A stretch of 64,000 nucleotides of DNA from Pseudomonas yamanorum. GTDB lineage: Bacteria; Pseudomonadota; Gammaproteobacteria; Pseudomonadales; Pseudomonadaceae. How positions within the stretch are numbered: position 1 is the stretch's first letter; the number at the start of each line of letters is the position of its first letter. The stretch spans positions 930,001-994,000 of the forward strand of contig NZ_LT629793.1 in NCBI RefSeq assembly GCF_900105735.1, written 5' to 3'. This document shows, one piece after another, positions 9,088 through 17,960 of the stretch. Position numbers and translations under genes: made by a program. A model generated the notes under the pieces. That model was not told the origin of the DNA and searched no databases. It saw only the letters and a list, made by a program, of their open reading frames with translations.

Positions 9088-9102
9088 TGGTACAAATCCT
9101 GC
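9088..9102 (+). promoter_or_regulatory. sigma-54 (-24/-12) promoter of ansB
   Basis: TGGTACAAATCCTGC has the invariant GG and GC dinucleotides separated by exactly 10 nt. Predicted transcription would start near 9113, leaving an untranslated leader of about 80 nt. Together with the AauR-type sites this predicts RpoN-dependent induction of ansB by acidic amino acids. Confidence 0.7.
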
Positions 9103-9153
9103 TCTTACTCAGCACCTCGCGGCGTACAGAACCGCCCGGGTGTTTCTAGATGA

Positions 9154-10281
<1,128 letters not shown>

Positions 10282-10316
10282 TCGCTCCCAGGCCCGGCCG
10301 GTAACGGTTGGGCCAT

Positions 10317-10342
10317 CCCGCTCGTGGCGCACCGCGAGCGGG
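10317..10342 (+). terminator. possible ansB terminator hairpin
   Basis: An 8-bp stem (CCCGCTCG/CGAGCGGG) with a 10-nt loop lies 36 bp after the ansB stop. Only a weak AT run follows, so termination strength is doubtful. Confidence 0.4.
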
Positions 10343-10476
10343 TCCAAATTCCCCCGCTTTACCCCCCGCGCAATAAACCGTTGAGAACCAAAGCCCTCCT
10401 ACACCAAATCGGCAAAACCACTGTCAGAAGAACTTCTTGGATTTTAAGCAGTTGCGAAATTGCCCACAGTTAAATA

Positions 10477-10492
10477 CTGTATGCACGTACAG
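10477..10492. promoter_or_regulatory. LexA-like SOS box upstream of DUF1654-endA
   Basis: CTGTATGCACGTACAG has the CTG-N10-CAG spacing and near-perfect dyad symmetry of gamma-proteobacterial LexA boxes. It sits 19 bp upstream of the DUF1654 start codon, where a repressor would block transcription. A second box with the same core lies at 39615-39630. Confidence 0.7.
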
Positions 10493-10510
10493 CCTAATAA
10501 GGAATACTCC

Positions 10511-10762
10511 GTGGCAAAGCCCTCTTCCGCAGCACCCGCAGCGCCTGACGCCTACCAACGCCTGGCCGTTCGCGTGCAAAAAATCATCAATTCCACCAAC
10601 GCTCAAAAGAACAAGGCGGCGCTGATTTTCCGTTTACCCGAGGAACCGGAAGACGAATGGGCACGACTACTGGAGGAAATCGCAGAAAACGACAACGTCA
10701 CCCTCGCTTATCGCGATGACGGTGGCGTGCAGATTTTCTGGGTTGTGCCGAAGGAAGATTGA
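10511..10762 (+). CDS. DUF1654 family protein
   Basis: An 83-residue protein of the Pseudomonas-restricted DUF1654 family (PF07867). Recognisable features are the R-V-Q-K-I-I-N stretch, AALIFRLPEEPEDEW and EEIAENDNVTL. I chose the GTG start at 10511 because AAGGA lies 7 nt before it and upstream codons overlap the LexA box. The function is unknown. It is 4 bp upstream of endA and thus probably co-transcribed under SOS control, which suggests a role in DNA processing or competition during DNA damage (inference). Confidence 0.85.
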   Translation: MAKPSSAAPAAPDAYQRLAVRVQKIINSTNAQKNKAALIFRLPEEPEDEWARLLEEIAENDNVTLAYRDDGGVQIFWVVPKED

Positions 10763-10766
10763 GTCA

Positions 10767-11456
10767 ATGAGTGCCCGTTTTATCAGTCTGTTGTTTGTGT
10801 TTTTTGCTGTCACCGCTCACGCCCAAGCGCCCAAGACGTTCAGCGAAGCCAAGAAAATCGCCTGGAAGCTGTATGAACCGCAATCCACGGAATTTTATTG
10901 CGGCTGCAAATACAACGGTAACCGGGTGGACCTGAAAGCCTGCGGCTATGTCCCGCGCAAGAACGCCAACCGGGCAGCACGCATTGAATGGGAACACATT
11001 GTTCCGGCCTGGCAGATCGGCCATCAGCGCCAGTGCTGGCAGGATGGCGGGCGCAAGAACTGCACCCGCAAGGATGCGGTGTACAAGCGCGCTGAGGCCG
11101 ACCTGCACAACTTGGTGCCGAGTATCGGCGAGGTCAATGGCGACCGGAACAATTTCAGTTTTGGCTGGCTGCCGGTACAAAGCGGGCAATATGGATCGTG
11201 CCTGACCCAGGTGGATTTCAAGGCCAAGAAGGTTATGCCCCGCCCGTCCATTCGCGGGATGATCGCCCGTACGTACTTCTATATGAGCAAGCAGTATGGC
11301 CTGCGCCTGTCGAAGCAGGACCGCCAACTCTACGAAGCCTGGAACAAGACCTACCCGGTACAACCCTGGGAACGCCAGCGCAATCAAACCGTGGCGTGCG
11401 TGATGGGGCGCGGCAATGAATTTGTCGGCCCGGTGAACTTGAAAGCCTGCGGTTGA
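10767..11456 (+). CDS. endA: endonuclease I, exported
   Basis: A 229-residue endonuclease I (PF04231) with a signal peptide (MSARFISLLFVFFAVTAHAQ), so periplasmic or secreted. The metal-dependent nuclease core shows RIEWEHIVP (His77 region) and EADLHNLVP followed by GEVNGDRNNFSFG, plus paired cysteines (45, 47, 59) that can form disulfides outside the cytoplasm. ATG 10767 lies 4 nt after the DUF1654 stop and has AAGGAAG as ribosome-binding site. Placement behind a LexA-like box implies release or activity during the SOS response. Confidence 0.93.
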   Translation: MSARFISLLFVFFAVTAHAQAPKTFSEAKKIAWKLYEPQSTEFYCGCKYNGNRVDLKACGYVPRKNANRAARIEWEHIVPAWQIGHQRQCWQDGGRKNCTRKDAVYKRAEADLHNLVPSIGEVNGDRNNFSFGWLPVQSGQYGSCLTQVDFKAKKVMPRPSIRGMIARTYFYMSKQYGLRLSKQDRQLYEAWNKTYPVQPWERQRNQTVACVMGRGNEFVGPVNLKACG

Positions 11457-11463
11457 ATGTAAA

Positions 11464-11490
11464 AAGCGGGAGCGCCATGGACTCCCGCTT
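11464..11490 (+). terminator. terminator between endA and the SPOR lipoprotein gene
   Basis: A 9-bp stem AAGCGGGAG/CTCCCGCTT with a 9-nt loop lies between the two convergent genes. The A run at the left makes it most effective for the minus-strand gene, but it may be shared. Confidence 0.7.
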
Positions 11491-11499
11491 GCCGATCCT

Positions 11500-11892
11500 T
11501 TACTGCGCAACCTTGTGTTCGATGACCTCGGACACGGTGTCATTTTTCTTCGCAGTGGCGAGTTTCTCGGTCAACTGCACCTGCTTGGCCTCTGCCTCGG
11601 CCTTGGTGCTGAACGGGCCCAACAGCACCTGATCCTTACCGTCTTCCTTTGTCAGATAGAAACTGAAACCGTGTTCCAGCAACCACGCGGTCAGGTCAGT
11701 TATCGCTTGCAGCTTGTGATCCGGTGGCCCCACCCATACATCCCACTCTTGAGCGGCGATCGCACCGGCCGCTGATTGGGCCTGGGCGGGCGCCTCGGCA
11801 ACGGCGGGCCTGGCCTTGGGGGCATCGACACTTTTACCTTCACCGCAACCGGCCAATGCCAACACCGCAATTGCCATCGCTACTTTACGCAC
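11500..11892 (-). CDS. SPOR-domain lipoprotein
   Basis: A 130-residue lipoprotein (lipobox LAGC, Cys16) with an alanine- and lysine-rich linker. The C-terminal SPOR-like domain (about residues 50-120) has the pattern F-x-Y-x-T-K-E-D-G-K-D-Q-V-L-L-G-P-F and then a K-A-E-A-E-A stretch. SPOR domains bind denuded glycan strands of peptidoglycan, often at the division septum. It stands alone between convergent endA and divergent rsmE; its specific role is not known. Confidence 0.75.
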   Translation of the reverse strand: MRKVAMAIAVLALAGCGEGKSVDAPKARPAVAEAPAQAQSAAGAIAAQEWDVWVGPPDHKLQAITDLTAWLLEHGFSFYLTKEDGKDQVLLGPFSTKAEAEAKQVQLTEKLATAKKNDTVSEVIEHKVAQ

Positions 11893-12140
11893 TACCCTGC
11901 TCCTTAGAGGATCAAAGAGGCGACTTTATCATTCACTGTCTATTCTGGCCGTCATAAACGTTGGCTTAAACAATGCGAATCATGTATCGCAGACCTGTAT
12001 GATGGCGGCATGGGAATTAATGCCGCCTCTATGCGTCCTAAAAGAGGCAGCCACAGGGAAGCGCTTCGCAGTAAGCTACACACATCCGACATCTGCCCTG
12101 TCTGAAACATGTGTCCTTCAAAGCAATCAAGGAGAAGTCC

Positions 12141-12335
12141 ATGCTGATACTCACCCGCAAAGTCGGTGAAAGCATAAACATCGGTGATGACATTACTATC
12201 ACCATCCTGGGCGTTAGCGGCCAGCAAGTAAGAATCGGCATCAATGCTCCAAAGGACGTTGCCGTGCATCGCGAGGAGATCTACCAACGTATCCAGGCGG
12301 GCCTGACGGCTCCGGATAAAAACCAGACACCTTGA
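12141..12335 (+). CDS. rsmE: RsmE, CsrA-family RNA-binding regulator
   Basis: A 64-residue CsrA-family dimer that binds A(N)GGA motifs near ribosome-binding sites and blocks translation of Gac-controlled genes. It starts [20 protein letters not shown] and ends [12 protein letters not shown]. The [18 protein letters not shown] version and the C-terminal tail match RsmE of P. fluorescens/protegens rather than RsmA. The conserved RNA-binding Leu4, the VAVHREEIY segment and Arg44-region residues are present. The leader carries AAGGAGA directly at the ribosome-binding site, so autorepression is plausible. Upstream codons in frame are not used, since ATG 12141 gives the exact family start. Confidence 0.93.
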   Translation: MLILTRKVGESINIGDDITITILGVSGQQVRIGINAPKDVAVHREEIYQRIQAGLTAPDKNQTP

Positions 12336-12455
12336 AGCGCCTCCAGTAGCCAGCCCTTTCGTTCACTGTAACGGCTGGCGAAAACCTCCTTTAGCCTGCT
12401 CGCGGCTTCCCGTGGCCAGCGCGCCCTATTCCCTTATTCCAGCGCCAGCCCACTG

Positions 12456-12914
12456 TTACCCCAGGCCTACGCCACGTGCCATTCCCGTCGCTGCAATCAT
12501 CATCAGCACCACCAGCAACGCCTGCAGGTGGCTGATGCGCGCAAAAAGACCTGCCTGGTGCAAATCGAGATGCGCGCCGCGAGCCAAAGCGATGCGCCAT
12601 TTGATAAAGCGGATCATCGGCGCGAGCTCCAGTAACAAAATTAATACCAGCAGCGTCATCTTCACGTGAAACAACGGCTGGTGCAGGTAATAATCACTGC
12701 CTTTTTCATAGCCGCCAAACGCCCGCAGGCCACCGGTTATCAATAAAATCAGGGCGCTGACGCCCCAGATGTTGTCCGTGATCAATACGCGACGCACGGT
12801 GGATGGTTCACTCTCCACCAGGCTGCGCAAGGCCTTGCCGCGGGCTAGCACAGCCGACAATGCCATAGCGAATGCCAGTAAATGGACGGCGGCAAGAAAC
12901 CACTGAACGAACAT
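12456..12914 (-). CDS. DUF2214 family inner-membrane protein
   Basis: A 152-residue protein with four hydrophobic segments (about 3-24, 50-66, 83-105, 128-148). The DUF2214 (PF09980) hallmarks are present: ITDNIWGVSALILL, G-x-L-R-A-F-G-G-Y-E-K-G and the F-H-V-K-M helix. The function is unknown; several histidines in the membrane segments could hold a ligand or heme, which is speculation. Convergent with rsmE; about 120 bp between them contain an inverted repeat (GCCAGCC/GGCTGGC) without a clear T run. Confidence 0.8.
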   Translation of the reverse strand: MFVQWFLAAVHLLAFAMALSAVLARGKALRSLVESEPSTVRRVLITDNIWGVSALILLITGGLRAFGGYEKGSDYYLHQPLFHVKMTLLVLILLLELAPMIRFIKWRIALARGAHLDLHQAGLFARISHLQALLVVLMMIAATGMARGVGLG

Positions 12915-13083
12915 AAGGCGTACTCCCTTTGCATGACGGAAGGCAGGAACCCTTCACAGTAATAGCCGCTGGGTGCCCTTTACGCATGAAACAGCTTGCA
13001 TACAAATGGAACTTGTTGAGTTTTCCAGAGCCGAATCTCGTGACAAATCTTTTACAGTCTGCAGCGCGCCAAGGAGCACGTTG

Positions 13084-13344
13084 ATGAGGCGTCCTGATAA
13101 ACAGCCTTCTTTATCCAAGTCCTGGACGATCGCCGGGCTGATCGCCGTGGTCTTTTTCGGACTGGAGTATGCCGTGCGGTACGAAATGGAGGGCATCTCC
13201 GATAATGCCTACTCCTGGTTGGACCTGACGCTGTTCCTGGGCGCGTACTTGTTTGTCTTCTGCCTCCAGCCCCTCCAGGCTGCCATTCATCGAAAATTGT
13301 GTCGACGAGCCCCTCACAGTGATCGCCGGAAAGCCTCGTCCTGA
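13084..13344 (+). CDS. small membrane protein (86 aa), unknown
   Basis: Two hydrophobic segments (about residues 13-30 and 46-66) with a charged N-terminus and a basic C-terminal tail (RKLCRRAPHSDRRKASS). The start at ATG 13084 has AAGGAG 7 nt upstream; codons further upstream in frame do not look coding. I do not recognise the family. It is followed by a strong terminator, so it is an independent transcription unit. Confidence 0.6.
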   Translation: MRRPDKQPSLSKSWTIAGLIAVVFFGLEYAVRYEMEGISDNAYSWLDLTLFLGAYLFVFCLQPLQAAIHRKLCRRAPHSDRRKASS

Positions 13345-13372
13345 CCGTCTGTGGAACCGTCCGTTTATGAAG

Positions 13373-13406
13373 AAGGCCGATCCGGTTAACCGGATCGGCC
13401 TTTTTT
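13373..13406 (+). terminator. strong intrinsic terminator
   Basis: A perfect 13-bp stem (AAGGCCGATCCGG with its complement) around a TTAA loop is followed by six T on the plus strand. It ends the small membrane gene and overlaps the 3' end of the convergent HAD gene. Confidence 0.9.
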
Positions 13407-14079
13407 ACGTCAGGCGCTGCAGGTGCAACAGCCCGGCTTCGTCCCGCAAAACCTGTAAATGCTCGTACCCGGCAATCGAGGGGTGTTCCGTGACCATAGG
13501 CGTATGGTGCGTCGAGGTCACCACCATCACGTCGGCCCCCGCCGCCTCTGCGGCACGAATCCCGACGCTGGCATCTTCAAACACCAGGCAGTCCTGCACC
13601 GGCACTCCCAACCGTTGGGCACCGAGCACATAACAGGCCGGATCCGGCTTGCCGCTGGCGACATCCTCCGCGGTGACCAACACCGCCGGTGGGTTGATCC
13701 CGGCCGCCTGCATACGGCGCAGAGCCAATGCCTTGGGTGCGGACGTAACCAGCGCCCATTGATCCCCGGGCAGCGCGTTGAGAAACTCCACCGCGCCGGC
13801 AATCGCCACCACCCCTTCTACATCCTCGAGTTCAGCCTCGGTAATCCACTGCGCCTGCGCCTGCGCGTCAACCCCGGGCAATGCCTGACGGGTGATGGTA
13901 TCGATAGCCCGGGCGCCATGAATGGTCTTCAGAAAGGCCGCGACATCCAGCCCGTGGCGTTCAGCCCAGGTCGCCCATACCCGTTCGGCGGCGGCAATGG
14001 AGTTCAGGAGCGTGCCATCCATATCGAACAGGAAGGCGCGGTAACGGTTGGCGAATACAGCTGAATCGCGGGTGGACAC
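13405..14079 (-). CDS. HAD-superfamily sugar-phosphate phosphatase
   Basis: A 224-residue HAD subfamily IA hydrolase. Motif I FDMDGTLLNS has the nucleophile Asp19 and acid-base Asp21. Motif II is the TSAP stretch, motif III the Lys in GKPDPACY, and motif IV VFEDASVGIRAA. The cap domain between motifs I and II and the overall pattern resemble YfbT/YniC-type enzymes that dephosphorylate small sugar phosphates; the real substrate is not evident. Monocistronic. Confidence 0.85.
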   Translation of the reverse strand: MSTRDSAVFANRYRAFLFDMDGTLLNSIAAAERVWATWAERHGLDVAAFLKTIHGARAIDTITRQALPGVDAQAQAQWITEAELEDVEGVVAIAGAVEFLNALPGDQWALVTSAPKALALRRMQAAGINPPAVLVTAEDVASGKPDPACYVLGAQRLGVPVQDCLVFEDASVGIRAAEAAGADVMVVTSTHHTPMVTEHPSIAGYEHLQVLRDEAGLLHLQRLT

Positions 14080-14322
14080 TGCTCGGTTTCCTCATGTTTT
14101 CGTCGCCCGGTCTTGGGTACTGACGAACCACTTGCCCGATGCAATCTACGGATCACCCCAAACGCTGTAAACCTTCCCGTGGTTTGTATCGGACTGTATG
14201 GGAACCCTGTCTGGATACGCGAACCCGCATTTCGCCACGCCCGGGCACACATGGCGGATACACCCCGGGGATTAACTACGACCACCAGCCAATCCGGCTG
14301 GCTCACTCGTAGGAGCCTCATC

Positions 14323-14535
14323 ATGTTCAATCTCTTGAAAGCATCGTCCCTGGTATTCGGCCTGGCTGTCGTCGCGGGCCTTGGGCTGTCATCCATGGCG
14401 TCGGCCAACACCCACGCCGCCGCGGTCAAAGACCAGCCGTCCCATCTGCTCGCCGAGGGCGGCGCCGACCGCCTGCACGAACGCGGCCTGGCGGAAGGTG
14501 GCGCTGAACGCCTGCAGGCAGCCCGTACTGTCTGA
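14323..14535 (+). CDS. PtrA-like small periplasmic protein
   Basis: A 70-residue exported peptide: signal peptide to about residue 28 (ASA|NTHA), then a mature part of about 42 residues. The mature part holds an imperfect repeat, LLAEGGADRLHERG and LAEGGAERLQAAR. Such repeats occur in Pseudomonas small periplasmic proteins of the PtrA group, which in P. aeruginosa sit next to copRS and are copper-induced. ATG 14323 follows AGGAG by 7 nt. Neighbours downstream (hydrolase, DUF2790, copRS-like pair) support a place in a metal-responsive block, but no CopR box is seen directly upstream of this gene. Confidence 0.7.
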   Translation: MFNLLKASSLVFGLAVVAGLGLSSMASANTHAAAVKDQPSHLLAEGGADRLHERGLAEGGAERLQAARTV

Positions 14536-14578
14536 AGGGTCACCGTCCAACAAGGGCAGCTTCCAGGCTGCCCATTGC

Positions 14579-14593
14579 ATTACAAACTTGTCA
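14579..14593. promoter_or_regulatory. CopR-type box upstream of the alpha/beta hydrolase
   Basis: ATTACAAACTTGTCA is, on the minus strand, a perfect match to the TGACA-N5-GTAAT motif reported for the CopR regulon of P. aeruginosa. It lies 104 bp upstream of the hydrolase start codon. The surrounding bases are shared with the second box at 15476. Confidence 0.7.
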
Positions 14594-14697
14594 TTAAGCT
14601 GTCAGTGTTGCCAGCACCCTCACTTCATACAGTGAAGTCGTCAGTCACCCACAGCGGGTGACCCAACTTCCCACTGATAAAGAAGCGAGCCCGCCCG

Positions 14698-15468
14698 ATG
14701 AAACCTGTAAGCAAACTCTGCCTGATCGCTGCCAGCCTGTTGATGCTGGGTGCCGGCGCCGCCGTGGCCGGCCCGATTGCACCGGTGAAAGCCAATAACG
14801 TAGTGCTGGTACACGGCTCCTGGGCTGACGGTTCCAGCTGGTCCGAAGTGATCACTCGCCTACAGGCCGCCGGCTTGCACGTAACCGCGGTGCAAAACCC
14901 GCTGACCTCGGTGGCGGATGACGTTGCCGCCACCAATCGCGTACTCGATCAACAGGACGGCCCTACCGTGCTGGTCGGCCATTCATACGCTGGCACCGTG
15001 GTCAGCGACGCCGGGGTCAACCCCAAGGTCAGCTCTCTGGTGTACGTCGCCGCCCGCGCTCCGGACGCCAACGAAGACTTCGTCGCCCTGTCCGCCAAGT
15101 ACCCGAGCACACCCGTACGTGCCGGTGTGGTGGAGCACGACGGCTACCTGACCCTGAACCAGGACGCCTTCCTCAAATACTTTGCCGCCGACGTGCCCCG
15201 CGCCAAGGCCATGGAGTTGTACGCCGTACAACAACCGATCGCCAAGACCCTGTTCAGCGGCCGCACCGTCAACGCCGCCTGGCACACCAAACCGTCCTGG
15301 TATGCGGTGTCCAGCAACGACCAGACCATCAATCCGGACCTGGAACGCTTTCTCGCCAAGCGCATGAACGCCACCACCATCGAAGTGCCGTCGAGCCACT
15401 TGTCGCTGGTTTCCCACGCCAAGGAAATCACCGACCTGATCCTCGAAGCCTCCGGCCGCCAGCCCTGA
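14698..15468 (+). CDS. exported alpha/beta hydrolase
   Basis: A 256-residue alpha/beta-fold hydrolase with a signal peptide (cleavage near AVA-GP, residue 24). The oxyanion-hole motif VLVHGSWADGSSW lies at residues 37-49, the nucleophile elbow GHSYAG has Ser96, and the late His in VPSSHLSL completes the triad. The pattern resembles the EstC/MenH-like secreted esterase group; the substrate is unknown. It lies behind a CopR-type box, so copper (or another metal) is the predicted inducer. Confidence 0.85.
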   Translation: MKPVSKLCLIAASLLMLGAGAAVAGPIAPVKANNVVLVHGSWADGSSWSEVITRLQAAGLHVTAVQNPLTSVADDVAATNRVLDQQDGPTVLVGHSYAGTVVSDAGVNPKVSSLVYVAARAPDANEDFVALSAKYPSTPVRAGVVEHDGYLTLNQDAFLKYFAADVPRAKAMELYAVQQPIAKTLFSGRTVNAAWHTKPSWYAVSSNDQTINPDLERFLAKRMNATTIEVPSSHLSLVSHAKEITDLILEASGRQP

Positions 15469-15475
15469 TCCCTTC

Positions 15476-15490
15476 ATTACGATCTTGTCA
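15476..15490. promoter_or_regulatory. CopR-type box upstream of the DUF2790 gene
   Basis: ATTACGATCTTGTCA is a second perfect match to the reverse of TGACA-N5-GTAAT, 89 bp before the DUF2790 start codon. It shares the wider pattern CATTAC-N3-CTTGTCAT with the first box, so two independent occurrences flank adjacent genes. Confidence 0.7.
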
Positions 15491-15579
15491 TCATCCTGTT
15501 GGTTGGCTGTTTGTGTCGCCTGGTTACTGTGAACTCACTGCCGGATACCGGCAGCCAACCCTTAAAGAGAGATACCGCC

Positions 15580-15828
15580 ATGAAACTGTTTATCCTCGGC
15601 TTTGCTGCCCTCCTCGCCACCGGCTCGGCGTTTGCCGATACCACCCCGGTCATCCATGACACGCCCGGCTTCTTCATGCACATGGACGTGGCCAAAGTGC
15701 TGTCGAGCACCGACACCTACGGCCAGTGCGGCATTGTCCCCGCCCGCCTCGACTACCTCGACAGCCAAGGCCGCGAACACGTGCTGGACTATCAAGTACA
15801 GGGCATCGGCTGCCCCAATGACAATTGA
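15580..15828 (+). CDS. DUF2790 small periplasmic protein
   Basis: An 82-residue exported protein (signal peptide ending about A-F-A-D, residue 20). The mature part fits the Pseudomonas DUF2790 family (PF10976): M-D-V-A-K-V, then CGIVPARLDYLDSQGREHVL and the final G-C-P-N. Two conserved cysteines could make a disulfide. Family members are often induced by metals or two-component systems; the biochemical role is unknown. ATG 15580 is preceded by AAAGAGAG. It lies 51 bp upstream of the response-regulator gene. Confidence 0.85.
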   Translation: MKLFILGFAALLATGSAFADTTPVIHDTPGFFMHMDVAKVLSSTDTYGQCGIVPARLDYLDSQGREHVLDYQVQGIGCPNDN

Positions 15829-15879
15829 TCGGGCTACACTTGCGCCACGAAACACCGGCACATCACCAGGGCAACTCCC

Positions 15880-16551
15880 ATGAATATCCTCGTAGTCGAA
15901 GACGAGCCCAAGGCGGGCAACTACCTGCTTAACGGCCTGCAGGAACTGGGTTACTCCGTGAGCCTCGCCCGCGACGGTGTGGACGGTTTGCACCAGGCCC
16001 TGGAAACCCCGTTCGACGTGATCGTGCTGGACGTGATGATGCCGAAGATGGACGGCTGGGAAGTGCTGCGTCGCCTGCGCAAGGAAGCCGACACACCGGT
16101 GCTGTTCCTCACCGCCCGGGACGACATTGCCGACCGCATCAAGGGCCTGGAACTGGGCGCCGACGATTACCTGATCAAGCCGTTTTCCTTCGCCGAACTG
16201 GTGGCGCGCCTGCGCACCCTGACCCGGCGCGGGCCAAGCCGTGAAGAAGAACAACTGCAGATCGCCGACCTGCAGATCGACGTGCTCAAGCGCCGCGTCA
16301 CCCGCGGCGGTGTGCGCATCACCCTGACCAACAAGGAGTTCGCCTTGTTGCACTTGTTCGCCACCCACCAGGACCAGGTACTGTCGCGTTCGCTGATCGC
16401 CTCGCGGGTGTGGGACATGAATTTCGACAGCGACACCAATGTGGTCGACGTGGCCGTGCGCCGCCTGCGCCTGAAAATCGACGACCCGTTCCAGCTCAAG
16501 CTGATCCACAGCGTGCGCGGCATCGGCTACCGCTTCGATACGCAGCCATGA
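15880..16551 (+). CDS. copR: OmpR-family response regulator, CopR/CusR type
   Basis: A 223-residue two-domain regulator: receiver (about 1-118) with acidic pocket E8-D9 and phospho-acceptor Asp51 in [17 protein letters not shown], then an OmpR-type winged helix (about 130-223). The body is typical of heavy-metal regulators (CopR/CusR/CzcR/IrlR). The copR name is an inference from the nearby PtrA-like gene and two CopR-type boxes; another metal cannot be excluded. Its stop overlaps the kinase start by 4 bp. Confidence 0.8.
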   Translation: MNILVVEDEPKAGNYLLNGLQELGYSVSLARDGVDGLHQALETPFDVIVLDVMMPKMDGWEVLRRLRKEADTPVLFLTARDDIADRIKGLELGADDYLIKPFSFAELVARLRTLTRRGPSREEEQLQIADLQIDVLKRRVTRGGVRITLTNKEFALLHLFATHQDQVLSRSLIASRVWDMNFDSDTNVVDVAVRRLRLKIDDPFQLKLIHSVRGIGYRFDTQP

Positions 16552-17960
16552 GTAAGCCTCGGCATTATTCCCTGACACTGCGCCTGGCGCTGATCTTTGC
16601 CTTACTGGCGTTCGCCCTGCTGGCGACCCTCGGCGTGGCGCTGTACCGCGACCTTGAGCGCGAGCTGGTCCACCGGGACGATGCCGCGCTGATTTACCGC
16701 GTCGACCAACTGCGCAACCTGCTGAACGACAGCAACACCCTGGACCTGATCAAGACCAAGCCAGAGCTGTTCCAGAACATGCTCGGCAACCGCGAATCGG
16801 TGCTGAGCATTGCCGCGCCCGGGCAGAAGCCGCTGCTGGAGGTGAACCCCGGCAACATCGACATGCCCACCGTCAAACCGGTACCCAGGGACCACACCCT
16901 GGAATTCGCCGACGTGCAGCACTTGCCCGGGGTGAATGGCGTGCCCTTCTCCACCCTGGCCGCCACCATTGATTCGGGCGACCTGGGCAGCCTGCAAGTC
17001 ACCACCGGGCGCCTGATGACCGAGCGCACCGCCGTGCTCGCCAGCTACCGGCTGAGTGTCTATATCCTCGCCAGCATCGCCGCGTTGGTACTGGCGGTGG
17101 TCGGTTACCTGATGGTGCATCGTGGCTTGCTGCCGTTGCGGCGCCTGGCGGTGCATGCCCAAGGCATCGGCGTCGGCAACCTCGCCGCGCGCCTCGACAG
17201 CCAGGGCGCACCGAAAGAACTGCTGCCGATGATTGACTCGTTCAACACCATGCTCGAACGCCTGGCCAAGGGTTTTGTGCAACTGGGGCAGGTCTCCACC
17301 GACATGGCCCACGAACTGCGCACGCCCATCAACAATTTGCTGGGGGAAACCCAGGTGGCGTTGCAGCAACACCGCAGCGTCGAGGCCTACCAGCAACTGC
17401 TGGCCTCCAACGTCGAAGAGCTTGAACGCCTGGCGCGCATGCTCGACAACATGCTGTTCCTGGCCCGTACCGACCCCGCCAGCGCCCTGCGCCAACGCCA
17501 GGAACTGGATGCGGCCGATGAAGTGGAACGCATGGCCGACTACTTCGAAGGCCTGGCGGGCGATGTCGACATCCGCATCCTTGCCCAGGGCGAAGGCGTG
17601 ATCTGGGCCGAACCGATGCTGTTGCGCCGCGCCCTGGCCAACCTGTGCGCCAACGCCATCAAATATGGTGCGCCGAGTTCCGAGCTGTTGATTCAGGCCA
17701 CGCCCGGCGCCGAGGGCATCAGCCTGACGGTGACTAACCACGGGGCAACCATCCCGGCGGAGCACTTGCCGAGGTTGTTCGAGCGGTTTTATCGGGTGGA
17801 TGAATCCCGGGAACGCTCGGCGCACTCCAATGGACTGGGGCTGTCCATCGTCGCGACCATCATGCAGTTGCACAACGGGCGCTACAGCGTCAGCAGCGAG
17901 GACGGTGTGACGTGCTTCGCGTTGTTTTTCCCGGGACGCGAAGCCGAAAACCTCAGCTGA
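16548..17960 (+). CDS. copS: heavy-metal sensor histidine kinase, CopS/CusS type
   Basis: A 470-residue membrane kinase with TM helices at about 12-33 and 168-190. The periplasmic sensor region of about 135 residues between them includes histidines and aspartates. A HAMP domain, the H-box His255 in [14 protein letters not shown] and a C-terminal HATPase domain with an N-box ([10 protein letters not shown]) and GLGLSIV follow. The layout fits the CopS/SilS/CztS family, which senses periplasmic metal and phosphorylates the partner regulator. ATG 16548 overlaps the regulator stop. The gene ends 8 bp inside the convergent pcp gene. Confidence 0.82.
   Translation: MSKPRHYSLTLRLALIFALLAFALLATLGVALYRDLERELVHRDDAALIYRVDQLRNLLNDSNTLDLIKTKPELFQNMLGNRESVLSIAAPGQKPLLEVNPGNIDMPTVKPVPRDHTLEFADVQHLPGVNGVPFSTLAATIDSGDLGSLQVTTGRLMTERTAVLASYRLSVYILASIAALVLAVVGYLMVHRGLLPLRRLAVHAQGIGVGNLAARLDSQGAPKELLPMIDSFNTMLERLAKGFVQLGQVSTDMAHELRTPINNLLGETQVALQQHRSVEAYQQLLASNVEELERLARMLDNMLFLARTDPASALRQRQELDAADEVERMADYFEGLAGDVDIRILAQGEGVIWAEPMLLRRALANLCANAIKYGAPSSELLIQATPGAEGISLTVTNHGATIPAEHLPRLFERFYRVDESRERSAHSNGLGLSIVATIMQLHNGRYSVSSEDGVTCFALFFPGREAENLS

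Noticed and set aside
12345..12380. Inverted repeat GCCAGCC/GGCTGGC between rsmE and the DUF2214 gene as a terminator
   Set aside because: The loop is long and no T run follows on either strand, so it is not a convincing intrinsic terminator.
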